From contig NZ_WBMS02000049.1 in the NCBI RefSeq assembly GCF_008923205.2, positions 1 to 64,000 on the forward strand: DNA of 64,000 bases, written 5' to 3'. The stretch's first letter is position 1. The number at the start of each line of letters is the position of its first letter. Shown one piece after another: positions 43,238 to 51,289 of this stretch. The notes beneath the pieces were generated by a model. That model was not told where the DNA came from and made no database searches. It worked only from the letters and a program-made list of their open reading frames with translations. The position numbers and the translations under genes are program-made. This DNA is from Actinomadura physcomitrii. Lineage in GTDB: Bacteria; Actinomycetota; Actinomycetes; Streptosporangiales; Streptosporangiaceae.

Positions 43238-44047
43238 ATGGAGACGCGGCGCGGGTTCGACCCGGACGGCAGTCTCTGGGATCTCATCGCCGTGGAGCTG
43301 CGGAGACAACGCCAGGAACGCAACCTGTCGCTCGCCGCCGTGGGTGATCTCATCGGCCGAGATCGATCGCTGGTGGCACATGTTGAATCCGGCCATACCA
43401 AGCTTCAGATCGCGCACGCCGCCAAGCTCGACCGTGCTTGGAACCTCGGAAGCCTGTTCCGCCGACTCGTCGGCTTCGCCAAGTCCGGCCACGATGTCGA
43501 GTGGTTCAAATCGCACCTCGAGCTGGAGGGGAAGGCCGATGAACTCCGGATCTGGGAACTCGCCTGGATACCCGGTCTCCTTCAGACGGAGCGTTATGCG
43601 GGGGCACTGTTCGAGGCGTGCGGAGTGGAGGATGTGGAGAGCGCCGTCGCTTCCCGCCTCGCCCGGCAGACGGCACTGGACCGCACCCCGCGCCCACTGG
43701 TCTGGGTCTTCCTAGACCAAGGCGTACTGGAACAGCCTGTGGGTGGACCAGAGGTGATGCGCGAGCAGCTCGAACGGCTCATGGAGCTCGCCCAACGTCC
43801 GAACATCACCGTGCGGATCATGCCGAGGAGAGTCGGTGCGCACGTCGGACGAGACGGCTCATTCAAGATCATGACCGTGGCGGGTACCGAACACGTCTAC
43901 ACCGAAGCCTGCGAGGGCGGGCGGCTCGTCGTCGATAACACGGATGTAGGGTTGTTTCGGGTGCGGTTCGCCCGAATCGGGGATTGGGCTTTGCCGGTAG
44001 ACGCCTCATTCCGCGTGATCAAAGACGTGCTGGAGGACGTGACGTGA
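43238..44047 (+). CDS. XRE-family regulator of the DUF397-linked (Scr1/DUF5753) type
   Basis: A 269-residue regulator. N-terminal XRE HTH at about residues 12-65 (LIAVELRRQRQERNLSLAAVGDLIG, SLVAHVESGHTKLQ). The rest is the DUF5753-like domain: ELAWIPGLLQTERYAGALF, LARQTALDRTPRPLVWVFLDQGVLEQPVGG, ERLMELAQRPNITVRIMP and DNTDVGLFRVRF. GGAGG lies five bases before ATG 43238; GTG 43235 is possible. It overlaps the DUF397 gene (GTGA), the usual arrangement in Streptomyces and relatives, where such pairs affect development or act like toxin-antitoxin modules. Confidence 0.93.
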   Translation: METRRGFDPDGSLWDLIAVELRRQRQERNLSLAAVGDLIGRDRSLVAHVESGHTKLQIAHAAKLDRAWNLGSLFRRLVGFAKSGHDVEWFKSHLELEGKADELRIWELAWIPGLLQTERYAGALFEACGVEDVESAVASRLARQTALDRTPRPLVWVFLDQGVLEQPVGGPEVMREQLERLMELAQRPNITVRIMPRRVGAHVGRDGSFKIMTVAGTEHVYTEACEGGRLVVDNTDVGLFRVRFARIGDWALPVDASFRVIKDVLEDVT

Positions 44048-44241
44048 CTCCCGTCTGGCGCAAGAGCAGCCGCAGCGGCAGTGGGCAGCAAGGCCAAAGC
44101 GACTGTGTTGAATTGGCCGCTCTCAACGGGGCCGTCGGGGTGCGTGACTCCAAGGTCCCGGAGGCCGGTCACCTCAGCTTGTCCGCTGGGGACTTCGCCG
44201 CGCTGGTCGCCCGGGTGAAGCGCGCGGAGCTGGATCTCTGA
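44044..44241 (+). CDS. DUF397 small protein
   Basis: A 65-residue protein: TPVWRKSSRSG at the N-terminus, then CVELAALNGAVGVRDSKVPEAG and LSLSAGDFAALVARVKR. W-R-K-S-S-x-S and V-x-V-R-D-S-K are the defining DUF397 blocks. The GTG overlaps the XRE stop by four bases. Members pair with an upstream XRE regulator; they may bind it and set its activity. Confidence 0.95.
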   Translation: MTPVWRKSSRSGSGQQGQSDCVELAALNGAVGVRDSKVPEAGHLSLSAGDFAALVARVKRAELDL

Positions 44242-44340
44242 CGAGGCCGCCGCGCCGCCCCCGTCCCGGCCGCTCGGGCGCGGCGGAAGACGGGCCTCCG
44301 GGATGGTAGGGGAGCCGGGCCGGAGGGGAAGGTTCACCCC

Positions 44341-45381
44341 ATGGACCGGACGGCGTCGCTCCCGCCTTCGCCAGGCCGGCCGCCGAGGCGGCTCGCGCGG
44401 GCGCTGGTGTGGCTGCTGTCCGCCTCGACGGACCTTGTGGTGCGGCTGGCGGGCGGCGACCCGAACGCGCTGCGCGAGGAGCTGACCGCGGAGCGGATGC
44501 GCGCGCTCGTGGCGGAGAACACGCAGATCGCCGCGGACGAGCGGGCGCTGATCGAGGAGGTGTTCGCGGCGGGGGAGCGGCCGCTGCGGGAGGTGCTGGT
44601 GCCCCGCACCGAGGTCGTGTTCCTGGACGCGGCGCTGCCGCTGGCGGCGGCGGCCCGCGCGGCGGCGGGCAGCCCGCACTCCCGGTTTCCGGTGTGCCGC
44701 GGCTCCCACGACGAGGTGATCGGGTTCGTCCACATCCGGGACCTGCTCGTCCCCGAGGACCGGGACGGCGCCGCGCCGGTCGGGGAGCTGGTGCGGCCGG
44801 TGAAGTTCCTGCCGGCCTCGCAGCGGGTCCTGCCCGTCCTGTCGGAGATGCGGCGGGAGGGCTGCCACCTGGCGATCGTCATGGACGAGTACGGCGGCGT
44901 CGCCGGGATCGTCACCCTCGAGGACCTGATGGAGGAGCTGATCGGCGACATCCGCGACGAATATGATGTGCAGGACGCGCAGGCGCGGCGCCTGCACGGC
45001 GGCGTGGTCGAGGTCGACGGCCTGCTCAACCTGGACGACTTCGCCGCCGAGACCGGGCTCCGGCTGCCGGCCGGGCCGTACGAGACGGTCGCCGGGCACA
45101 TCATGGCGGTGCTCGGCCGCGTGCCCGCCGAGGGCGACTCGGTGCCGGCCGCGGACCGGGAGCTGCGGGTGGCCCGGATGGAGGGCCGGCGGGTGGCCCG
45201 CGTGCGCGTCACGCCGCGGGCGGCGCCCCAGGCGGCACAGCAGCCGGTCCGGCCGGCGGCGCGGTGGTCGGCGCCGGCGGCGGTGCGGCCCGCGGTGCCG
45301 GCGACGCCCGTGCCCCCGGTCGCGGCCCCGCGGCCGGCCGGCGACGCCGCCACCGGCGGCGGAGCCTCCGACGACACCTGA
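44341..45381 (+). CDS. CBS-pair/CorC-HlyC domain protein lacking the DUF21 membrane domain
   Basis: A 346-residue protein. After about 30 residues that resemble only the end of DUF21 (RLARALVWLLSASTDLVVRLAGG), it has the linker EELTAERMRALV, then the CBS pair (VLVPRTEVVFLDA, SRFPVCRGSHDEVIGFVHIRDLL, MRREGCHLAIVMDEYGGVAGIVTLEDLMEELIGDI) and the CorC/HlyC domain (GGVVEVDGLLNLDDFAAETGLRLP, GHIMAVLGRVPAEGDSV). The tail is Ala/Pro-rich. Full-length hemolysin/CNNM proteins have four N-terminal helices; these are missing. It may act as a soluble CorC-like factor in Mg or efflux physiology. Confidence 0.88.
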   Translation: MDRTASLPPSPGRPPRRLARALVWLLSASTDLVVRLAGGDPNALREELTAERMRALVAENTQIAADERALIEEVFAAGERPLREVLVPRTEVVFLDAALPLAAAARAAAGSPHSRFPVCRGSHDEVIGFVHIRDLLVPEDRDGAAPVGELVRPVKFLPASQRVLPVLSEMRREGCHLAIVMDEYGGVAGIVTLEDLMEELIGDIRDEYDVQDAQARRLHGGVVEVDGLLNLDDFAAETGLRLPAGPYETVAGHIMAVLGRVPAEGDSVPAADRELRVARMEGRRVARVRVTPRAAPQAAQQPVRPAARWSAPAAVRPAVPATPVPPVAAPRPAGDAATGGGASDDT

Positions 45382-45393
45382 GAGAATCGGTCC

Positions 45394-46461
45394 GTGCACA
45401 TGCCCGAAGCGTCCAGCCCCGTCAGCCCCGCCGCGGCGCCCGCCCCGCGGGTGCTCTCCGGCATCCAGCCCACCGCCGACTCGTTCCACCTCGGCAACTA
45501 CCTGGGCGCGTTGCGGCAGTGGGTGTCGCTGCAGGACACGCACGAGACGTTCTACTGCGTCGTCGACCTGCACGCGATCACCGTTGAGCACGACCCGGAG
45601 CTGCTGCGGCGCCGCACGCGGGTGTCGGCCGCGCAGCTCATCGCGATGGGCGTCGACCCCGGCCGCGCCACGCTGTTCGTGCAGAGCCACGTCCCCGAGC
45701 ACGCCGAACTGGCGTGGGTGCTCGGCTGCCTCACCGGGTTCGGCGAGGCGAGCCGGATGACCCAGTTCAAGGACAAGTCGTCCAAGCAGGGCACGTCGGC
45801 GACGAGCGTCGGGCTGTTCACCTACCCGGTCCTGCAGGCCGCCGACATCCTGCTGTATACGCCGGAGCCGGGCACCGCGGTGCTGCGCGTCCCGGTCGGC
45901 GAGGACCAGCGGCAGCACCTGGAGCTGACCCGGACGCTCGCGCAGCGGTTCAACCACCGGTTCGGCGAGACGTTCGTCGCGCCGGAGGCGCACATCCCCG
46001 AGGGCGCCGCGAAGATCACCGACCTGCAGGAGCCGGACGCGAAGATGAGCAAGTCGGCGTCCTCGCCGCAGGGCATCATCGACGTGCTGGAGGAGCCCGG
46101 CCCGATGCGCAAGAAGATCATGCGCGCGGTCACCGACACCGGCTCCGAGGTGGTCTACGACGAGGAGAAGAAGGCCGGCGTCACCAACCTGCTGCGGATC
46201 TACTCCGCGCTGGACGGCACGCCGGTCCCCGACCTGGAGGCGAAGTACGCGGGGTCCGGCTACGGCCAGTTCAAGAAGGACCTCGCCGAGGTCGTCCTCG
46301 GCACCTTCACGCCGATCCGGGAGCGCACCGCCGCGCTGCTGGACGACCCCGCCGAGCTCGACCGGATCCTGGAGAAGGGCGCCGAGCGGGCCGGGGCGGT
46401 CGCCGCGCGCACCATGGAGACCGTCCGCGAGCGGGTCGGCTTCGTGGGACGCGGTCGCTGA
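45394..46461 (+). CDS. trpS: Tryptophanyl-tRNA synthetase
   Basis: A 355-residue class I synthetase. The HIGH-like motif is in SGIQPTADSFHLGNYLGAL, with FYCVVDLHAIT following. The Trp-pocket region includes PVLQAADILLYTPEP, VPVGEDQRQHLEL lies in mid-protein, and the KMSKS motif is PDAKMSKSASSPQG. Starts at GTG 45394, or ATG six bases later, 12 bases after the CBS gene. Normal length; nothing suggests an indolmycin-type resistance paralogue. Confidence 0.96.
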   Translation: MHMPEASSPVSPAAAPAPRVLSGIQPTADSFHLGNYLGALRQWVSLQDTHETFYCVVDLHAITVEHDPELLRRRTRVSAAQLIAMGVDPGRATLFVQSHVPEHAELAWVLGCLTGFGEASRMTQFKDKSSKQGTSATSVGLFTYPVLQAADILLYTPEPGTAVLRVPVGEDQRQHLELTRTLAQRFNHRFGETFVAPEAHIPEGAAKITDLQEPDAKMSKSASSPQGIIDVLEEPGPMRKKIMRAVTDTGSEVVYDEEKKAGVTNLLRIYSALDGTPVPDLEAKYAGSGYGQFKKDLAEVVLGTFTPIRERTAALLDDPAELDRILEKGAERAGAVAARTMETVRERVGFVGRGR

Positions 46462-46463
46462 CC

Positions 46464-47102
46464 GTGGCGGGCGAGGGGGCGCGCCCCGGGGCCGCGGACG
46501 CCTACGGCAGGGGGGCCGCGGACACCTTCATCGGGGTGCCCGCGGGCCCGGCCGCCGGCGGCGTCCGGATGATCGGGGTCGCGATCCCGGTCCCGGAGCC
46601 GTACGGGTCGCAGCTGCAGCGCACCCGCGCCGCCTACGGCGACCCGCTCGCCGGCGCGATCCCCACGCACATCACGCTGATGCCGCCGACCGAGGTCGCC
46701 CCGGGGGAGATCGCGGCGATCGAGGCGCACCTGCTGGACGTCGCGCGATCCGAGCGCCCATTCCGCATCCGGTTGCGCGGCAGCGGAACGTTCCGACCGG
46801 TATCTCCGGTCGTGTACGTGGCGCTGGCGAAGGGAATCGGCGGCTGCGAGCGCGTCCAGGCGAAGGTCGCGTCGGGGCCGCTCGCGCGCCCGCTGCCGTT
46901 CCCGTACCACCCGCACATCACCGTCGCGCACCACCTGCCCGACGACGTGATGGACCGGGCGTACAAGGACATGTCGAGCTACCGCGCCGAGTTCGAGGCG
47001 TGGGGGTTCTCGCTGTACGAGCACGGCCTTGACGGGGTGTGGCGGCCGCAATGCGATTTCGTGTTCGGCAACGGGAAACGCCACTCAACGTTCAACGGTT
47101 GA
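46464..47102 (+). CDS. 2'-5' RNA ligase/cyclic phosphodiesterase-like protein
   Basis: A 212-residue two-histidine phosphoesterase. The paired H-x-T motifs are PTHITLMPP and YHPHITVAHHL. The region MIGVAIPVPEPYGSQLQRTRAAYGDPLAG is the usual N-terminus of actinobacterial members, so ATG 46569 may be the true start and the Gly/Ala-rich 35 residues from GTG 46464 an extension; neither has a clear ribosome-binding site. It acts on 2',3'-cyclic or 2'-5' linkages in RNA. Two bases separate it from trpS. Confidence 0.85.
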   Translation: MAGEGARPGAADAYGRGAADTFIGVPAGPAAGGVRMIGVAIPVPEPYGSQLQRTRAAYGDPLAGAIPTHITLMPPTEVAPGEIAAIEAHLLDVARSERPFRIRLRGSGTFRPVSPVVYVALAKGIGGCERVQAKVASGPLARPLPFPYHPHITVAHHLPDDVMDRAYKDMSSYRAEFEAWGFSLYEHGLDGVWRPQCDFVFGNGKRHSTFNG

Positions 47103-47136
47103 TCACCGTCCGCCGCATCGAGGGCCAAGGGTTGGG

Positions 47137-47142
47137 TACGTT
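47137..47142 (+). promoter_or_regulatory. -10 box for a probable leaderless transcript
   Basis: TACGTT ends six bases before the ATG at 47149. The A of ATG would be the transcription start. No ribosome-binding site lies upstream. Confidence 0.5.
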
Positions 47143-47148
47143 GCGTAC

Positions 47149-48174
47149 ATGCGGCAGGTGATCAGCGGGGCGCAGCGGCGGGTCGAGGCTCTGCTGGAGG
47201 CCGGGAAGGCCGGGCTGGACGCCGCGCGGTCCCGCTGGCGGTGGTTCGACCACCTCGCCCGCGCGTTCGAGCGCTACCAGGAGCGCCGCGGCGACCGGCT
47301 CGCCGCCGCCCTGACCTGTTACGGGTTCCTGTCGTTCTTCCCGCTGCTGGCGCTGGCGTACTCGCTGCTCGGCTACCTGGTCGGGATCAGCACGCAGGCC
47401 CGCGACTACTTCGTCAAGGCCGTCCAGGACCTGCTGCCGGGCCTGTCGGACCAGCTGCAGGTCGAGCAGATCGCCCAGTCGAAGACGGCGGTGGGCGTCG
47501 TCGGCCTGGTCGCGCTGCTGTTCACCGGGCTCGGCTGGGTGCAGGTGCTGCGCGAGTCGCTGCGCGACATCTGGGGCAACCCGCCGACCGGCGGCGGCAA
47601 CTACTTCCTCAAGCGGCTGTGGGACCTCGCCGTCCTGGCGTTCCTCGGCGTGGTCCTGATCTGCGGGATGGCGGTGTCGACGGTCACCTCGTCGGCGACC
47701 CACACCGTTCTCGGCTGGTTCGCGCTGGAGGGCGTCCCCGGCGCCGGCACCGGGCTGCGGCTGCTGTCGCTGGCCTGCGCCGTCGCGTTCGACACGGTGA
47801 TCTTCCTGGTGCTGTTCACCCGGCTGTCCGGGACGATCGCGCCGCGGCGGCGGATCATCCGCGGCGCGCTGTTCGGCGCGCTCGGCCTCGAGCTGCTCAA
47901 GCAGGCCGCGACGCTGCTGATCGGCCGGACGACGCAGAACCCCGTCTACGCCTCGTTCGCCGTCCTGGTCGGGCTGATGGTGTGGATCAACATCGTGTCC
48001 CGGTTCACGCTGTTCGTCGCCGCGTGGACCGCGACCCGCCGCGTCGTGCTGAAGGCCGACGCCGAGGACCCGGAGAACGTCGCCGACCAGGAGATCGGCG
48101 AACTGGAGGACCGCCGCGCCCCCGACCGGGACGGCCGGGGAGCGGAGAAGCACCGGGAACGGTCGGCCTCTTGA
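47149..48174 (+). CDS. YihY/BrkB-family inner-membrane protein
   Basis: A 341-residue protein with six or so helices. Family marks: FERYQERRGDRLAAALTCYGFLSFFPLLALAYSLLGYLVG, LLFTGLGWVQVLRESLRDIWG, RRIIRGALFGALGLELLKQAA and NPVYASFAVLVGLMVWINIVSRFTLFVAAWTA. The C-terminal tail is charged and cytosolic. These proteins were once called RNase BN, but that activity belongs elsewhere; their role is unknown. A -10 box abuts the start. Confidence 0.92.
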   Translation: MRQVISGAQRRVEALLEAGKAGLDAARSRWRWFDHLARAFERYQERRGDRLAAALTCYGFLSFFPLLALAYSLLGYLVGISTQARDYFVKAVQDLLPGLSDQLQVEQIAQSKTAVGVVGLVALLFTGLGWVQVLRESLRDIWGNPPTGGGNYFLKRLWDLAVLAFLGVVLICGMAVSTVTSSATHTVLGWFALEGVPGAGTGLRLLSLACAVAFDTVIFLVLFTRLSGTIAPRRRIIRGALFGALGLELLKQAATLLIGRTTQNPVYASFAVLVGLMVWINIVSRFTLFVAAWTATRRVVLKADAEDPENVADQEIGELEDRRAPDRDGRGAEKHRERSAS

Positions 48175-48263
48175 CCACCCGCACTCCCCACCCGCCTTGA
48201 GCGCATATCGCGATGCTCAGTGCGGCCTACTACCGCCGAACGGCGCGCTCTATGTCCGATGGC

Positions 48264-48280
48264 ACATTCCACGGGAATGT
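48264..48280. promoter_or_regulatory. Perfect dyad in the 48175-48532 gap
   Basis: ACATTCC and GGAATGT flank ACG. It is the clearest signal in the 358-base gap ahead of the nSTAND1 gene. Two tiny frames here (26 codons from ATG 48213, 11 codons from ATG 48495) lack ribosome-binding sites and are not called. The dyad may be an operator for the downstream locus. Confidence 0.35.
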
Positions 48281-48532
48281 AGTGGAGGCGTGATCCCCTA
48301 TCGGTTCGATCCCGGATATTCACCCGTTTTCGGTCGTACCTAATCGCGAAGTTCACCTGGGTTATCCAGACGGGTGGAGATCGACGTCATGTCGTGATAA
48401 AAGAACTCTGAGCGAGGCTCAATTCGGCCCGGTAGAGATGCTTTTCCCCGGTGTGTCACGCAGGTGTCGGCAGGCCGGTGAGGCGGACATCGCCATGGCA
48501 CGGACCGTGGCGGAAAACGGCGGTCCCTGACG

Positions 48533-50509
48533 ATGAACACCAGCACGCCCACCCGTCCCGCGCGCGTCAGCCCATGGATCGGGGTCCGTCCGTACGGAGC
48601 CGCGGACGCCGACCGCTTCTTCGGGCGTTCCACCGAGACCGCCCGGGTCGTCGAATTGTGGCAGTGCCATCGGCTGACGATCCTGCACGGCGAGTCCGGC
48701 GTGGGCAAGACGTCGCTGCTCCAGGCCGCCGTCCGCCCGCATCTCGTCGCCTCGGGCGCGAACGTGCTGCCCATCGGAGCCGCGGCCGGCCACCCCGGCC
48801 TGCCCGGACCCGTGGTCGGCGCGCTGAACCCCGTCTCCTTCGCCGTGCTGGCCTCCTGGCAGCCGGACGAGCCCGCCGTCCGCGTCCTGAACGCGTCGAT
48901 CGTGGAGTTCCTGCAACGTCGCGAGCGGTTCGGCCGGTCCCGGTCGGAGCCGACACTGGTGGCGGTCGACCATGTGCACCGGGCCGCGCCCGGATCCCCG
49001 GACGAACCGGGTCTCGTCCGCTTCCTGGAGGAGTTGGCCGAGGCCCTCGGCGAGACCCCGAGCGCGCACCTGCTGCTGTCCACCCGGACGTCCGACCTGG
49101 GCGTGCTGCGCCATCTCACCGAAAGCCTCCCCGCCGCCGTCACCGCCCGCTACGCCCTCGGCCCGCTGACCCGCGACTCGGCCATAGAGGCGGTCGTGCG
49201 TCCGCTCGCCGCCTGGGGCGTCTCGCTGGCCGACGGCGCGGCCGGGCACCTCGTCGACAGCGTCTCGGCCGCTTCCGCCGCCGTGCGGCCCGGACCGGGC
49301 GACCCGGCGCCGGTGACCGAGCCGGTACCGCTGCAGATCGTCGCCACCGCGCTCTGGGAGGCGCGCGCCGAGAACGACATGGTGATCACGCCCCGGATGC
49401 TGCCCGACGCCGAACCGGCCCTCGCCGCGTACTGCGCGCGTGCCCTCGACACGATCACCACTGATCACGGCCTGCCGACCTGCGAGGTCGGAACGTGGCT
49501 GCGCCGGGCGTTCATCACCCCGGACGGCGGCGAGCGGCTGGTGCGCCCCGTCGCCCGGCCGCCGGAGATGACCGAATCGCTCATCCGCGACGTCGAGGAC
49601 CGCTACCTGCTGACCCGGGTCGACCGGAACGGCGAACCGCACCTCCGCCTCCGCTACCCGTGGCTCACCACGGTGCTGCGGCGTCTCAGCGACGTGCAAC
49701 TGCCCGCGCGGCAGCGCGACCCGGCGGAGTGCCTGCGGTCGGCCCGCCTCGCCTACGCCGCCGGCGACCTCGACCTGGCGATGCGGCACGCGCTGTCGGC
49801 CATGAGGCTCAGCCGCCCGGAGCACCAGCACATCCAGGCCCAGGCGCAGTCGCTGCTCGGCTGCATCGCCCACCTCGGCGGCCGTCACGAGGCCGCCGAG
49901 GAGCACTACCGGACCGCCATCGGATTCTTCGAGGTGCTCCAGCGGCTTCCGGAGGCGGGCCGCCTCCTCGCCGCCATCGGGGAGCTGAAACTCGCGCTCG
50001 GGGACAAGGCCGGGGCACTGGAGGAGTTGTCGGCCGCCGCACAGTGCGCCCCCGACGACCCGTCCGTCCAGATCGGCCTGGCGCACGCCTTCTGGTACGT
50101 CGAGCGGCCGCAGGCCGCGATCAACGTCCTGGACCGGGTGCTCAGGACGGACGGCAACGCCGAGGCCCGCCGGTGGCGCGGCGAGATCCACGTCGACCTG
50201 GACCACGCCGAGCAGGCGCTCCGCGACCTCGACCGGCTCGGCAGGCGGGCCCCGCCCTCCGCGCGGGCCGCGCGCTCCCTCGCGCTGTGCATGGTGACCG
50301 GCGGGCAGACCGGTCCGGACGACCTGGAGGAGATCGTCGATGCCGCTCCGCGGAACGGCCCGGTACTGCTGCGGGCCGCTCGGACCAGAGCGCTGTGCGG
50401 GGACGCCGACCGTGCCGGCGAACTGGCGGCGCGGGCGCTGCGGGCCACCGATCCTCCGCTCGCGCCGCTCCAGTCCAGGCAGGCACGGGAACTGCTACGG
50501 GACGGCTGA
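48533..50509 (+). CDS. nSTAND1 NTPase with C-terminal TPRs
   Basis: A 658-residue signal-transduction ATPase. It opens PWIGVRPYGAADADRFFGRSTETARVVEL, the nSTAND1 entry motif, with Walker A LHGESGVGKTSLLQAAV at about residues 53-60 and Walker B-like PTLVAVDHVHRA. A winged-helix-like region follows (to about 400), then TPR-type helices (LRSARLAYAAGDLDLAMRHALSAM, SLLGCIAHLGGRHEAAEEHY and others). There is no visible effector domain such as a nuclease, TIR or protease. It lies upstream of the Fxs genes on the same strand and probably belongs to that regulatory set. Confidence 0.8.
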   Translation: MNTSTPTRPARVSPWIGVRPYGAADADRFFGRSTETARVVELWQCHRLTILHGESGVGKTSLLQAAVRPHLVASGANVLPIGAAAGHPGLPGPVVGALNPVSFAVLASWQPDEPAVRVLNASIVEFLQRRERFGRSRSEPTLVAVDHVHRAAPGSPDEPGLVRFLEELAEALGETPSAHLLLSTRTSDLGVLRHLTESLPAAVTARYALGPLTRDSAIEAVVRPLAAWGVSLADGAAGHLVDSVSAASAAVRPGPGDPAPVTEPVPLQIVATALWEARAENDMVITPRMLPDAEPALAAYCARALDTITTDHGLPTCEVGTWLRRAFITPDGGERLVRPVARPPEMTESLIRDVEDRYLLTRVDRNGEPHLRLRYPWLTTVLRRLSDVQLPARQRDPAECLRSARLAYAAGDLDLAMRHALSAMRLSRPEHQHIQAQAQSLLGCIAHLGGRHEAAEEHYRTAIGFFEVLQRLPEAGRLLAAIGELKLALGDKAGALEELSAAAQCAPDDPSVQIGLAHAFWYVERPQAAINVLDRVLRTDGNAEARRWRGEIHVDLDHAEQALRDLDRLGRRAPPSARAARSLALCMVTGGQTGPDDLEEIVDAAPRNGPVLLRAARTRALCGDADRAGELAARALRATDPPLAPLQSRQARELLRDG

Positions 50510-50525
50510 CCCGGCGGGGCCGCGT

Positions 50526-51131
50526 TCACCGGTCGGGCCCGCCTCGCGGTTCCGGCTCCGGCGTCGCGTCGCCGTCCCGCGGGTCCGGGTCGTCCTGCGT
50601 ACCGGTGCCGATGGGCGGGTCCGCCGATGCGGGCGCATCGCCCGCGCCGGGCGGCGGGCCGCCTCGCCTGCGGTCATTGATCCGCCCCTGCACGGCGAGC
50701 ACGAGCATGAGGACGGGAGCGGCGGCACCCAGGTCCTTCGCCCAGGCCGGCGGGCACTGCTCCAGGACGGCGACGCAGGCCGACAGGCCCGCCGCCACCG
50801 CCCCGTACGGGCCCGCGGCACCGAGCGTTCGGAGCCACCGGGGCCACCGGGCCCGCCGGTGGGCGGGCCGCCATCCGCGGGTCCGGCGAGTCCGCGCGAC
50901 CGGCCCGCCGGAGGGCGCCGCGCGGCCCGGCCCGCCGTCCGGCCGCGCGGACCGCTCGGCCGCGTAGGCCACCGGGTCGGGCCCGGCCGGACGGTCGGCG
51001 GCGCCGGAGGAGCGTCCGGCGCCGCTCGCGGCGGGGTCGGTCCGCGTCGGGCCGCCGGGCATCGGCCGCGCGGACGAGCGGGCGGTCATCGGTGAGTCGC
51101 CGTTGAAGTCGGGTGCCGGCTGAGCGGTCAT
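50526..51131 (-). CDS. Hypothetical protein with two central membrane helices and disordered ends
   Basis: A 201-residue protein. The first 95 residues are Pro/Gly/Ser/Arg-rich (AGRSSGAADRPAGPDPVAYA and similar). Two hydrophobic segments lie at about 114-128 (GPYGAVAAGLSACVAVL) and 137-152 (LGAAAPVLMLVLAVQG). The end is acidic and Pro-rich. ATG 51131 follows GGGAG by seven bases. It lies on the opposite strand inside the Fxs locus, back to back with the NB-ARC gene. No family recognised; it may place the STAND proteins at the membrane. Confidence 0.55.
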   Translation of the reverse strand: MTAQPAPDFNGDSPMTARSSARPMPGGPTRTDPAASGAGRSSGAADRPAGPDPVAYAAERSARPDGGPGRAAPSGGPVARTRRTRGWRPAHRRARWPRWLRTLGAAGPYGAVAAGLSACVAVLEQCPPAWAKDLGAAAPVLMLVLAVQGRINDRRRGGPPPGAGDAPASADPPIGTGTQDDPDPRDGDATPEPEPRGGPDR

Positions 51132-51289
51132 GTTCGTTCTCCCGGTGAGGACAGGGGCCGTCACCACCGGATGGAAGTGCAAGGACACCGTGTCCAGCTG
51201 AGCGCTGCAGCATCGGCCCAGGTCAGCGCATTGAGCGCCGGACAGTTCCCGGACGTCCGGCACGACCCGCGGTGCGACGGGAGGCCGGG

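Noticed and set aside
48213..48293. A 26-codon peptide ahead of the nSTAND1 gene as a second RiPP precursor
   Set aside because: No ribosome-binding site, no FxsA leader motif and no F-x-S.
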